A stretch of DNA of 64,000 nt from Phycisphaerales bacterium (GTDB taxonomy: Bacteria > Planctomycetota > Phycisphaerae > Phycisphaerales > SM1A02): assembly GCA_030748575.1 (NCBI GenBank), contig JASMLR010000005.1:99235-163234 (forward strand). The letters run 5' to 3'. Shown in pieces: positions 9,501-17,623 of the stretch (positions within the stretch are counted from its first letter, which is position 1; each line of letters opens with the position of its first letter). The notes under the pieces were generated by a model. That model was not told where the DNA came from. It did no database searches and worked only from the letters and a program-made list of their open reading frames with translations. Made by a program: the position numbers and the translations under genes.

Positions 9501-10405
9501 CACGTTCCGCCATGGCCGATGGCGCCGAGTCTGCGCTTCGTGCCGGACACAGTCTGGCTCGCGATGCCGCGTCGGGGCAAGGTCAACTGTTCGGTGGATC
9601 TGGTGCTGAGCCTGAGGAGGTTGAGTCCTCAGAAACGAATCTGCCGGATATCACTCCCTGGAGCGATCGGGAGTCTCTGAAACATGAGCGAGAACTCCTC
9701 GGGTTCCACGTGTCCGGGCACCCACTGGACGAATTCGACGATCTCATTGGAACCTTCTGCACCGGAACACTCTCGCAACTGGGCACGATTCCGCTTGGAA
9801 GACAGGTGCGTGTCGGCGCCATGATCGCTTCGTCGCGCATTGTCACGATTCAAAAGGGTCGGAATGCCGGGCAGCGCATGGCCATGATGTCCCTTCAGGA
9901 CCGTACGTCGTCCATCGATGCCGTCATGTTCTCGGATCACTTTGCGCGGGATGGACATCTTGCCACCACCGACGCGGTGGTCATCATTGAAGGGCATCTT
10001 GATATCAACAATCGCAGCGGCGATCGGCAGTTCATCATCCAGCGTGTACTCGCGCCCCCCGATGCAGCGCGATGCCTGACAGACCGTATTGAGCTGCGAG
10101 TTCCAATGCGACCGGACGAGTCAGACCGAGCAGCGGGGGAGCGGCTACGCATGACCGCTGGCGTTATCAAACAGGCTGGTGGCGCCCGAACGTCCGATGG
10201 GGGTCACCCGGCGAATGTGGTGCTGCACCTGGATATGCCCGACCAACTTGTCACGCTCAAGAGTGAGTTCAGGGTCGTGCCACACGAACAGCTTGTCCAC
10301 CAACTCACCGAGATGCTCGGAGGTCGCGAGCAGATCAAACTGGTCGGCACGATCCCGAAGGCGGCGGAACGCTCCGGCAATAACCGCGGGCGACGCTCGC
10401 AGTAG
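6572..10405 (+). CDS. dnaE: DNA polymerase III alpha subunit
   Basis: Replicative polymerase of the DnaE type (1277 aa from this start). The N-terminal PHP domain has metal-ligand signatures (HLHLHSEYSLLDG, ALTDHGNLFG, DNDAHF), so PHP proofreading chemistry may be retained. The catalytic palm shows the acidic YPDIDID motif and GSGVGTMVGY. The helix-hairpin-helix/OB-fold tail is present (GIKGVGQAAVESL; VRVGAMIASSR). Start 6572 is preferred over 6554 because 6554 lies within a likely -10 box. It converges on the pseudo-receiver gene with only 4 bases between stops. Confidence 0.96.
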   Translation: MTASPRFTHLHLHSEYSLLDGHSRISPLIDRIAELGMSAVALTDHGNLFGAAEFYTTAKRAGIKPILGIEAYVAPEARTDHRPSSVGPDGGFHLVLLARNTKGWQNLLRLSSDAYLKGFYRKPRMDKEILGSLSEGLIAINGHLGSSLAYHLLRYDHSGDESHWQAAVQEATWHAETFGPDEHGEPCFFVELQRLGVEDQTAINPHLIRLAQTLELPLVCDNDAHFIKAEDHDSHDTLCCISMGRTKSDASRLTYPQDIYVKSPEQMASAFHDVPEAIENTNRIADRCDADIDFSESHAPVVRVTAPQDDATWDGKEDLTDWFKRWCTHIELHPYDAETDTDVDRDGLEAECDRALRSLAEAGMTWRYGADGIDEPIRARCERELQILSEKRISAYFLICWDVVNWARQRGIPASARGSGVGTMVGYVLGLSNACPVKYGLLFERFTDPDRSEYPDIDIDICQNGRGKVIQYVREKYGHVAQIITFGRLKARAAIKDVSRVMGLEPVEGQRLSNLVPSELNITIDAALESSPEFKLEYERNTMARRVIDEAKNLEGHARHAGVHAAGVVVATQPLDTIVPLCRVSGNDEGVTQWDGPTCERVGLLKMDFLGLRTLSTLELARELVRVTLDEKEIWAATGREPGDGPHPLDLDRIPWDDQRVLSLFRRGDTSGIFQFESTGMRQLLREMKPDRLEDLIAANALYRPGPMDLIPEYNARKHGQKEVPSIHPIVDAYTAETYGIMVYQEQVMQIVHGLGDIPLRQAYTLIKAISKKKVDVIDSARGGFIDGSAEKGLSRKEAENLFDLILKFAGYGFNKSHSTGYAIIAYQTAWLKTWFPVQYMASVLTFESAAKKTEDWAPYLEDCRHVRFPDHADDAPHEGIEVKGPDINQSRRRFTVVHDEDEVATATTGSIRFGLGGIKGVGQAAVESLITERDAHGPYTSLWDLCERAAPGSVNRATLEALIKAGALDSLHGIQARSAMADGAESALRAGHSLARDAASGQGQLFGGSGAEPEEVESSETNLPDITPWSDRESLKHERELLGFHVSGHPLDEFDDLIGTFCTGTLSQLGTIPLGRQVRVGAMIASSRIVTIQKGRNAGQRMAMMSLQDRTSSIDAVMFSDHFARDGHLATTDAVVIIEGHLDINNRSGDRQFIIQRVLAPPDAARCLTDRIELRVPMRPDESDRAAGERLRMTAGVIKQAGGARTSDGGHPANVVLHLDMPDQLVTLKSEFRVVPHEQLVHQLTEMLGGREQIKLVGTIPKAAERSGNNRGRRSQ

Positions 10406-10409
10406 CGAA

Positions 10410-11507
10410 TCAGGCCGCGAGATCCCAGCCCTCGTCGGCGGGCTCGTCCGGCCACTCGGGGCGTGATCGCTTGTGGATTCGGACGATCCGGGAGAGTTGC
10501 TCGGCAATCATGGCCCTGAGGACATCGAGGGTGGCGGCGTGCTCGTCGTCAAAGCCCGTGTCAGCATCTCGGAAGAGTGCAAACACAGCCATGCACTCGT
10601 CGCCATTGTGGCAGGCGAATGAGGCTACCTCAGATCCAGCCAGCTTCTGCATGTTGCCGCCTGCAGCATTGGCGAACTCGGCCGTGTCGTTGAATTGGAC
10701 CAGGTCTCGTTCGCTGGACATGGGTTCACAGATGATCCCGCCGAGATCCGTCAACATCGGCATCAGGTCTTCGTCCTGCCACTGATAGTTGACGTAGGCG
10801 CCGACGCCGTACTTGGTATCGCCCTCACGGAGATACACGACGGCGTTGGTTGGGCCAATCCGCTTGAGGATGTACTCCAGGGACGTCCGCAGCATGTCTT
10901 CGACGTCGAGTTCCTGGGACATGATGGCCTTGAACTCACTTGACATGGCGACATCCGACATCTGCGTTCGCATGGATCGGTAGGCGGAGGCAAGATCACT
11001 GCACAGCACGTCCACCTGATCGGACATTTCGTCACGAGCTTCCGACAGTCGCTTGCAGTTCTCAGTCAACGCTTCAAGGTGGGCATCGCGGCCCCGATGC
11101 GCTCGCACGCGGGCCATGATTTGCTCCATGCGTTCCGGGATTCGAGCGCGGTCTTCGGGCAGCGAGATCCAGTCAGAGGCGCCCCCTCGGACGGCCTCGA
11201 CCAACGCCTCAGGCGTTGGTGAGCCGCCGTAGATAATGGCCCGAGCGGATGGAACGGTCGCCTGAACATCGCGAATGAGACGAAGGGCTGATGGACTGGT
11301 GTCTCCGATCGCCAGTATGTCAGGCGTCATGGTTGTCATCACCCCGATGGCATCTTCATGCGATTCGACACAATCACAGACGTATCCGAGCGTCTCGAAC
11401 CGCACTTGAAGCCGCTCACGGTCGGCGCCGCGGGGCCCAACCATCAGGATGCGGCCAAGCGAGGCCTGGCAGTCCATCTTCGAAGTGTGCTGTTCTAGGG
11501 GGTTCAT
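10410..11507 (-). CDS. Degenerate receiver (pseudo-REC) plus GAF-like protein
   Basis: 365 aa. Residues about 17-135 have the alternating fold of a response-regulator receiver (ILMVGPRG, TPDILAIGDTSPS, GGASDWISLPED). The catalytic positions are lost: the N-terminal acid pair is GP, the phospho-acceptor column is Gly with Asp shifted by one, and the conserved Lys before Pro is Leu. A helical/coiled linker (about 135-185) joins a GAF-like domain. A GGAG lies 8-11 nt before ATG 11507; a longer start at 11564 lacks one. The 218 bases between this start and tsaB hold nothing else I can support. It probably senses or scaffolds without phosphotransfer. Confidence 0.75.
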   Translation of the reverse strand: MNPLEQHTSKMDCQASLGRILMVGPRGADRERLQVRFETLGYVCDCVESHEDAIGVMTTMTPDILAIGDTSPSALRLIRDVQATVPSARAIIYGGSPTPEALVEAVRGGASDWISLPEDRARIPERMEQIMARVRAHRGRDAHLEALTENCKRLSEARDEMSDQVDVLCSDLASAYRSMRTQMSDVAMSSEFKAIMSQELDVEDMLRTSLEYILKRIGPTNAVVYLREGDTKYGVGAYVNYQWQDEDLMPMLTDLGGIICEPMSSERDLVQFNDTAEFANAAGGNMQKLAGSEVASFACHNGDECMAVFALFRDADTGFDDEHAATLDVLRAMIAEQLSRIVRIHKRSRPEWPDEPADEGWDLAA

Positions 11508-11725
11508 CGCCAAGCTCCAGTTGTCTGATCCATACCGGGTCCCATGCCCAGCCAAGGCCGGCATCGACGCGATTCTGCTCCGGTTTCAGTCGGAGTACCG
11601 CACACACAGCACATTTCATGCCTTTGGCGTGGTTAGACCCCTCGCCCGGGTCATCACGCCCACGCCTTTCTCGTGTGCTCCCAAGGAGATATGAACCCGA
11701 AAGAAATTTCACGCTGGGAAGCGCG

Positions 11726-12379
11726 TTATCGGGCCTCAAACAGCCTGACAGCCTCTGGAGGGCGTGGATAGAGCGGCTCCAGGGTGCCGGGGTCGACGGT
11801 TCGCCCGTCGGCAGCCATGGCCTCGGCCGCCTCCAGGCACGCGGTCGGGTCCAGATGGAGAGGGCGTATGGGCACATCGCCGAGCAGCTCGGCCATGTCT
11901 TCCGGGAGGTGGTCATCGGCAATCACCGCCTCACAGCCCCTGATCCGCTCGGCCAGACCAGAGGTGCCGACCAGACCGGGCTCGCCATCGATCTGCCCGC
12001 CCGCTGCAACACGGGTGCACCAGATGGTCCCGCGGCGACTGGAGAGCAGGACGGCGACCGTCGCTTCAGATCCGGCAGCCGCAACGATGGCAGTCGGTAC
12101 CGCAACCACCGCGCACCCTGTGGTCAAGGCGAGGGACCGTGCCGTTGAAACAGCGATGCGAAGGCCGGTGAACCCGCCAGGGCCGATCGACACGCCAACC
12201 AGGGACACCTCGCATGGCGTGGCCCCAAGCTCCCGGAAGAGGCGGTCGATCTCCGGCATGAGCCGGTCGTCGATCCCGGAGGCAGACTCAAGCGGCACGG
12301 CCACCACCCGCCCGTCCTCGCCCCGAACCGCAACACCGCCGGCGCGATGAGCCGTCTCGATGGCCAGATGCACGCTCAC
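11726..12379 (-). CDS. tsaB: tRNA threonylcarbamoyladenosine biosynthesis protein TsaB
   Basis: Has the ASKHA-fold TsaB pattern: LAIETAHRAGGVAV at the N-terminus and the diagnostic SIGPGGFTGLRIAVSTARSLAL. TsaB is the non-catalytic dimer partner of TsaD in making t6A37 on ANN-decoding tRNAs. 217 aa is typical. The start is GTG overlapping the metallophosphoesterase stop (GTGA). The partner enzyme Sua5 is at 49422-50393; TsaD and TsaE are not in the window. Confidence 0.92.
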   Translation of the reverse strand: MSVHLAIETAHRAGGVAVRGEDGRVVAVPLESASGIDDRLMPEIDRLFRELGATPCEVSLVGVSIGPGGFTGLRIAVSTARSLALTTGCAVVAVPTAIVAAAGSEATVAVLLSSRRGTIWCTRVAAGGQIDGEPGLVGTSGLAERIRGCEAVIADDHLPEDMAELLGDVPIRPLHLDPTACLEAAEAMAADGRTVDPGTLEPLYPRPPEAVRLFEAR

Positions 12380-13263
12380 CCTGCAATCTCCCGGGCAGGC
12401 AACGTCTGGATCGGCCTGACGCTCGACATCAGGGCGTCGACATCGGGCGGGCAGGAGAGATCCAGGGGCAGCACGGCTCCCGCGTCCTGATCGCTTGCCA
12501 GCGCCAGCACATGTGGCCCCATGCGTCGCACGCCGCGGTCAATCTGAACGTGACCAATGACAAAGCATGACACGCCCCAGGCCGCGCGAAGTTCATCGAT
12601 CTGCGCATCGGTGAACCGCCGACCCCAGGTCAACAGGTACGCCCCACCATCCGGTCCACATCGATCCGCCTCCTCCAGTTGACGATCCAGAACGCCGGGG
12701 TCGAAGCGGTTCATGAGTACGGCGTCCGGAAGCGAGTGGCTGCACTGAACGCCGGACTCGGTACGCACCACAAGCGGCATGGACCGAAGGAACCCGTCGA
12801 TCGCCACGCCCACCTGCTCCCAGGATTCGCCAAAGCTCATGGCAAGACCGTCTTCAAACAACTCAACGCTGTTGCCTCCCCCCTTCGTGACCCCGACACC
12901 CGTCAGTTGTGAATTCTCATGATTCCCAAGGAGCGGATGGACGCGACCGGGGTGCGAGTTCACCAGCTGGGCCGTTCGAACCAGCATGCGCCAGCTCATG
13001 TCGCATCCATGCAGCAGCGTCGGGCCATGGATCAGTTCCTGGAGGAGCAGGTGGTGATCGGGCTCATCCAGGCCGGCCGCTGCGATGATGCGTTGGTAGT
13101 TCGGAAGGTGGTCGTGCAGGTCGCCGGCGATCAGCAGTGTGCCCCGCTCGGGTAGATGAACCGTGCATCCGGATCGGCCGGGTGTGGATCGCAGGGTGGC
13201 CGAAGCGCGGCACAGCACGTCAATCACAGCATCGGCGTTCGACCAGTCGAATCCGGTGCTCAT
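12376..13263 (-). CDS. Metallophosphoesterase (calcineurin-like)
   Basis: The calcineurin-like metal motifs appear in order: GDLHDH (about residue 48), LLGNHENSQ, and a later H in VIGHVQIDRG. 295 aa; the substrate is unknown (protein phosphatase or nucleotide/lipid phosphodiesterase). It overlaps the methyltransferase stop upstream (ATGA) and the tsaB start downstream (GTGA), so all three are translationally coupled. The ATG at 13263 is preferred over an upstream one inside the methyltransferase gene. Confidence 0.85.
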   Translation of the reverse strand: MSTGFDWSNADAVIDVLCRASATLRSTPGRSGCTVHLPERGTLLIAGDLHDHLPNYQRIIAAAGLDEPDHHLLLQELIHGPTLLHGCDMSWRMLVRTAQLVNSHPGRVHPLLGNHENSQLTGVGVTKGGGNSVELFEDGLAMSFGESWEQVGVAIDGFLRSMPLVVRTESGVQCSHSLPDAVLMNRFDPGVLDRQLEEADRCGPDGGAYLLTWGRRFTDAQIDELRAAWGVSCFVIGHVQIDRGVRRMGPHVLALASDQDAGAVLPLDLSCPPDVDALMSSVRPIQTLPAREIAG

Positions 13264-14252
13264 GAGCCACCGGAAGATCGGCGGCTGAAGATCGCCGAGG
13301 ACTGGCCAGCGGACCCTCCCTTCCGCTTCATGCCGATCTCGGCAATGCGTTCCCACGCGCTCTTCGCCGTGACTTCAGATTGTTCGATCCCGATCGATCG
13401 CCGCTGGTGGGCTCTGGCCACGGTTCCGGTCGTCCCACTGCCGGCGAACGGATCCAGCACCAGATCTCCCTCGTTTGAGCAGGCGAGGATGACGCGTTCA
13501 AGATAGACCTCGGGAATCTGGTTCTGGTGCCCGTGGCGACGCTCCGCATTGTTCCCTTGAATCCGCCCCCAGTACTTTCCATACCAGACGTCCATCGGAA
13601 CACGCATGCCCTTGTTGGAGGACTTCTCCATGGTTCGCTTGTCGCCGTAGATGCTGGCCCGGTCCGACTGCTCCAACACGGCGTCCGGGTTCCAGGTTCG
13701 GTTGTCCGGATCCTTGCAGAAGTAGAGCGCGTGAACCTTGCTCATGATGAACGATGAGTTCCGGCACTGGCCGAACCGGAAGTGCCACACGCACCAATTG
13801 ATCATGACGAGGCCCCGCCGCTTCAGGTGCAGCACGACCTCAGCCGCAGAGTCATCCGGGATGTTCACCCAGATGCTTCCGCTCGGGCTCAGCGCCTCGA
13901 TGCACCCATCCAGCCAGTCGTAGGTGAACCGCTCATAGGCAGCCCGCGTCATGTCGTCGGACCATCCGTCATACGGAACATCCCAGTTGAACGGGGGGTC
14001 GGCAAAGACGAGGTCGACCTCCCCCTTGTCTGGCAGGGCCGCAAGCACATCCCGGCAATCACCGATATACAACCTCGTATCAGGGTCCTGCAGGTGCCAC
14101 TCCGGCTCCCTGGCGTCACCGGAAGGTTGGTGGGGCTGCACGACATCGCCCATCAGCCTGATGTCCGCTTCGGCCAGGTCCTTTCTGCTCGATCGGTGCA
14201 CGCCGATGGCGCCGGATGGACCGGCCTGAGTCGCTGAACGGTTGGTTGCCAT
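13260..14252 (-). CDS. DNA methyltransferase, beta-class N6-adenine/N4-cytosine
   Basis: Motif IV DPPF lies before motif I DPFAGSGTTG, the order of the beta class that includes CcrM. The N-terminal part contains LYIGDCRDVLAALPD. 330 aa. No restriction endonuclease is adjacent, so it looks like an orphan enzyme, possibly for regulation or mismatch marking. It heads the coupled set with the metallophosphoesterase and tsaB. ATG 14252 lies 7 nt from a CATACT hexamer. Recognition site not predictable from this sequence. Confidence 0.88.
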   Translation of the reverse strand: MATNRSATQAGPSGAIGVHRSSRKDLAEADIRLMGDVVQPHQPSGDAREPEWHLQDPDTRLYIGDCRDVLAALPDKGEVDLVFADPPFNWDVPYDGWSDDMTRAAYERFTYDWLDGCIEALSPSGSIWVNIPDDSAAEVVLHLKRRGLVMINWCVWHFRFGQCRNSSFIMSKVHALYFCKDPDNRTWNPDAVLEQSDRASIYGDKRTMEKSSNKGMRVPMDVWYGKYWGRIQGNNAERRHGHQNQIPEVYLERVILACSNEGDLVLDPFAGSGTTGTVARAHQRRSIGIEQSEVTAKSAWERIAEIGMKRKGGSAGQSSAIFSRRSSGGS

Positions 14253-14259
14253 GCCCCCC

Positions 14260-14265
14260 AGTATG
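14260..14265 (-). promoter_or_regulatory. Putative -10 box (CATACT) for the methyltransferase operon
   Basis: On the minus strand CATACT ends 7 nt before the ATG. A G-run lies between but is too close to the start to be a normal ribosome site. Back-to-back with the TACAAT box of the divergent outer-membrane gene. Confidence 0.4.
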
Positions 14266-14299
14266 GCAGGTTCCCAGCGGCGGCGGCTCGGCTGTCGCC

Positions 14300-14305
14300 T
14301 ACAAT
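14300..14305 (+). promoter_or_regulatory. Putative -10 box (TACAAT), leaderless GTG start
   Basis: TACAAT is followed by 8 nt and then GTG 14314. No Shine-Dalgarno sequence. This box is the main reason for choosing the GTG start. Confidence 0.5.
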
Positions 14306-14313
14306 CGACGGCT

Positions 14314-16083
14314 GTGAGAGCAGAACCGACCATCTCAATCGGGCTTGGCATGTGTGGGCTGATCACCCTTGGGTGCTCGCCAAGTTTCAATGCCATTGAC
14401 CAGCACGTCAATCAGCTCCTGATCGACGGCACAAGCAGCGTGAACGCCAGTGCGCCCCCGAGGCCCGTGGACGAGTGGGCGGACATCAACGCCAGTGAAT
14501 CGGTCATGAACGAGAAGCACCCATCCACCGTCAATCCACCGGTGGAGGTGATGGAGTGGGCGACGACCACCGAAGTTGACGCCACAGAAGTCCTTGATCG
14601 ACTGGTGTCATATGCATCCGAGGGTGGCCCGGTGCTCACGCTCGACGAAGCATTGAAGTGGGCCTTTGAGAACGGTCGGGAGTACCGATTCGCCGAGGAG
14701 GATTACCTGCTCACGTGTCTCAGTCTGGTGTTGGAACTCCACCTCTGGACCCCACAACTCGCCGACACGGTCGCGATGGAATACCAGCACGAGGACGGTG
14801 ACAACGACTTTCTCCAGTCGGCTCAAGGAGTCGTCAATACGTTCTCGGCCAGTCAGCGACTCCCGTGGGGCGGTGAGTTGACCGCTTCTTATGTCGCGAC
14901 ATTCGCCCGCGAGGTGTATGGCGCGGCCTCGGGCCTTTCGGGTTCCGATACAACCCGCGTCGGGCAGTTCTTTGTTGGCGGGTCGCTTCCACTCCTTCGC
15001 GGCGCTGGCATGATTGCCCAGGAAGACCTGATTCAGGCCGAGCGGAATCTTGTGTATGCAGCGCGGTCATTCGAGCAGTTCAGACGCGACTACTGGGTGC
15101 GTGTTGTGCAGGGCTGGTTTGGCCTGCTTGTGCAGCGGCGGCAACTTGATAACGCCATCGAGTCAACCACGCTTCTGGAGAAGCTCGCCGAGCGGCAACG
15201 AGCACTGTACGACGCCGGCCGCGCGCGCCTGTATGACGCGGCCGAAGCGGAGAATCGTGCCCTCCAGGAACGCTCTCGGGTGGCCGGGCTTCAGGAGTCC
15301 TATCGGCTCGCCGTTGATCGGTTCAAACTGCTGATCAATATGCCGATCGAGAACCCGATCGCCATCGACCAATACACCATCGCCATCGACCCGCCGGTTG
15401 TCGATCTCGACCAGGCTGTGGAAGTCGCCATGCGGCAGCGGCTCGACCTTCAGACAGAGCGAAACCGACTGGTTGACGACCAGCGGGGCGTCCGCAACGC
15501 GCTCAATGGATTGCTCCCGGATCTGGACCTTGCCGGCGAGATGCGTCTTGGGTCCAACGACACCTTCTACTACGACGCCGTGCTTCCATCCGTCGAGGAC
15601 ATGGATGCCGAGGCGTCCCTGACTCTGGGTCTTCCGCTCGACCGGCAGGCGGAACGCATCGCCGTCAGGCAAGCTCAGATCGCACTTGAACGTGGACGCA
15701 GGGCATTCCGACGGCAGCGGGATGAGGCTGCGATCCAGGTTCGAACCTCAGTCCGGGACATCGACGCGAACCTGTTCTCGCTCGACATCCAACGCCGCAA
15801 TGTTGATATCGCTCGAGTCAACATCGAGTCGATCGACGCGGATCCGGACTCCTATACCGTGCTTGACCAACTCTCCGCGATCCAATCGCTGCAACAGGCT
15901 CAGAACGGCCACGCTCAGGCCTTTCAGAGTGTGCAGGAAGCCATCCTCAAGTACCTCAACACGACGGGCCAGATGAGGATCAGCAACGACGCCGCATTGG
16001 TGCCGCTGCCCGGCATGGTCATTGGATCGACATCATCACTTTCATACCAGCAGACTGTGTCGTCTGCCGCGGACGTACACTGA
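14314..16083 (+). CDS. TolC-like outer-membrane efflux lipoprotein
   Basis: Outer membrane efflux protein family: long heptad-rich helices (RNLVYAARSFEQFRRDYWVRV; LLEKLAERQRALYDAGRARL) with the second internal repeat in the C-terminal half. The N-terminus reads as a lipoprotein signal ending ITLGCS. GTG 14314 is preferred because a TACAAT box lies 8 nt upstream. 589 aa is longer than usual, with an extra N-terminal region (about residues 25-105). It forms a pair with the adaptor gene 9 bases on; no inner-membrane pump follows. Confidence 0.85.
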   Translation: MRAEPTISIGLGMCGLITLGCSPSFNAIDQHVNQLLIDGTSSVNASAPPRPVDEWADINASESVMNEKHPSTVNPPVEVMEWATTTEVDATEVLDRLVSYASEGGPVLTLDEALKWAFENGREYRFAEEDYLLTCLSLVLELHLWTPQLADTVAMEYQHEDGDNDFLQSAQGVVNTFSASQRLPWGGELTASYVATFAREVYGAASGLSGSDTTRVGQFFVGGSLPLLRGAGMIAQEDLIQAERNLVYAARSFEQFRRDYWVRVVQGWFGLLVQRRQLDNAIESTTLLEKLAERQRALYDAGRARLYDAAEAENRALQERSRVAGLQESYRLAVDRFKLLINMPIENPIAIDQYTIAIDPPVVDLDQAVEVAMRQRLDLQTERNRLVDDQRGVRNALNGLLPDLDLAGEMRLGSNDTFYYDAVLPSVEDMDAEASLTLGLPLDRQAERIAVRQAQIALERGRRAFRRQRDEAAIQVRTSVRDIDANLFSLDIQRRNVDIARVNIESIDADPDSYTVLDQLSAIQSLQQAQNGHAQAFQSVQEAILKYLNTTGQMRISNDAALVPLPGMVIGSTSSLSYQQTVSSAADVH

Positions 16084-16092
16084 GCCATCTCC

Positions 16093-17622
16093 ATGCACCG
16101 ACTTGAGCAACACATCAGACGCGGCGTCAGCACCACCAGCATGATGGTTGGCGCCGGCGCCCTCGCGATCATCATCATCATCAGCCTGATGGCCGGCGGT
16201 GGTGGTTCCGCAGACGACATCGTCTCTGAGACCGACCTGCATGATGTGGTGGCAGGGAACTTTGAAATCACGATCCCCGCCTCCGGCGTCCTCGAAGCCA
16301 AGGAGATGGTCGAGCTGCGATCCGGCCTTGACGGAACCGCGACCATCATGGAGATCATCCCGGAGGGCACGTCCGTCACCGAGGGGCAGGTTCTGGTCCG
16401 ACTGGATGACAAGGATGTTCGGGACCGCATCGAGTCGGCGCAGGAGAAAGTGGTTGAGGCCGAGAACCGTGTGGAGACTCGGGCAGCCGAACTGGAGATC
16501 GCTCAGAAGGCGCGTGAGTCAAGCCTGGCCAAGGCGGCGGTTGCCATCGACCAGGCCAAGCTGGCCAAACTCGCGTGGGAAGAGGGCCAGGACGTCACCA
16601 CGCGCAACCAACTGGCCCTTACCGTTCGAACTGCCGAGAAGGACTTCAAGCGGCTCGAAGAAAAGTACGCCAAGTCGGTCGACCTGCGGGCACGGGACTT
16701 CATCAGCCAGAATGACCTTGAGCAGGATGAGATCAACATGATCCGCGCCGAGGCCGCCCTCTCCCGGGCTCGCCTTGAGAAAGAGGTGTACGAGAAGTAC
16801 ACCTACAAGAAGGACAAGCAAGCCAGGGAATCCGATCTCAAGCAGGCAGAAGAGGAGCAGGTGCGGATTGACACCCGCACACAGGCAACCGTCAAGAGTT
16901 CGACGAGTAATCTTGAAACCGCTCATGCCAACCTGGAGTCACGACGAGAGCGGCTCGTCAAACTTCAGCAACAACTCGAAGCATGCACTGTTCAGGCGCC
17001 ATCGCCAGGCATGGTCGTGTATGGGACGACCATCCATGGCGACAGAAGAGGTAATGATGAGTCATTCCGAGTTGGTTCCAAGGTGTCGCGTAACCAACTC
17101 CTGATGGTGCTTCCGAACACTGAGTTCATGATTGCGGTCGTGAAGGTCAATGAAGCGCTCAGTGGGAGTGTGAAGCCGGGGCAATTAGCCATCCTTCGCA
17201 TGGATGCCTTCCCTGAGACGATTTTGGATGGCAATGTCATCGCCGTCGGTGTGCTGGCGGAAGATGGTGGGTGGAGGGACCCAAACCGACGGGAGTACTC
17301 GGTCAGGCTCTCCATCGACAATCCTGACGGGCTGCAACTCAAGCCATCCATGCGATGCACGGCTGAGATTCAAGTTGATGAGGTTTCTGACGTACTGCAT
17401 GTGCCTGTGCAGGCTGTTCACCGATCAGGACGATCGACGATCGTCTACACGATGGATGATGGGCTCTTCAGGCCGACACCGGTCACGCTTGGGCGGTCCA
17501 GTTCGTTGTATGTCGAAGTTCTTGATGGGCTCACGCCCGGCGCTCAGGTGCTTCTTCGTGACCCACCGCCCGGCACCGCCATTGATCTGGATCCGGAACA
17601 GGAATCTGTCTCCAACGGATAA
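16093..17622 (+). CDS. HlyD/MacA-type periplasmic adaptor subunit
   Basis: Membrane fusion protein of 509 aa: an N-terminal anchor (ALAIIIIISLMAG), a lipoyl half-motif (SGVLEAKEMVELRSGLDGTATIMEIIPEGTSVTEGQVLVRLD), a long alpha-hairpin coiled coil (about residues 115-295), the second lipoyl half (CTVQAPSPGMVVYG), then beta-barrel and membrane-proximal domains. An (ATC)5 run encodes the Ile stretch of the anchor. It should bridge an inner-membrane transporter to the TolC-like protein upstream. No Shine-Dalgarno is visible, so translation may be coupled. Confidence 0.88.
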   Translation: MHRLEQHIRRGVSTTSMMVGAGALAIIIIISLMAGGGGSADDIVSETDLHDVVAGNFEITIPASGVLEAKEMVELRSGLDGTATIMEIIPEGTSVTEGQVLVRLDDKDVRDRIESAQEKVVEAENRVETRAAELEIAQKARESSLAKAAVAIDQAKLAKLAWEEGQDVTTRNQLALTVRTAEKDFKRLEEKYAKSVDLRARDFISQNDLEQDEINMIRAEAALSRARLEKEVYEKYTYKKDKQARESDLKQAEEEQVRIDTRTQATVKSSTSNLETAHANLESRRERLVKLQQQLEACTVQAPSPGMVVYGTTIHGDRRGNDESFRVGSKVSRNQLLMVLPNTEFMIAVVKVNEALSGSVKPGQLAILRMDAFPETILDGNVIAVGVLAEDGGWRDPNRREYSVRLSIDNPDGLQLKPSMRCTAEIQVDEVSDVLHVPVQAVHRSGRSTIVYTMDDGLFRPTPVTLGRSSSLYVEVLDGLTPGAQVLLRDPPPGTAIDLDPEQESVSNG

Positions 17623-17623
17623 C

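Noticed and set aside
11691..11771. 26-codon plus-strand mini-ORF next to AAGGAG
   Set aside because: The ribosome site is only 2-3 nt from the ATG, and most of it is antisense to tsaB.
14242..14313. Upstream start for the TolC-like gene at 14242
   Set aside because: It would place residues before a clear lipoprotein signal and run through the probable -10 box at 14300-14305.
16165..16190. (ATC)n microsatellite in the adaptor gene
   Set aside because: Only about five units, and it simply encodes the Ile run of the membrane anchor.
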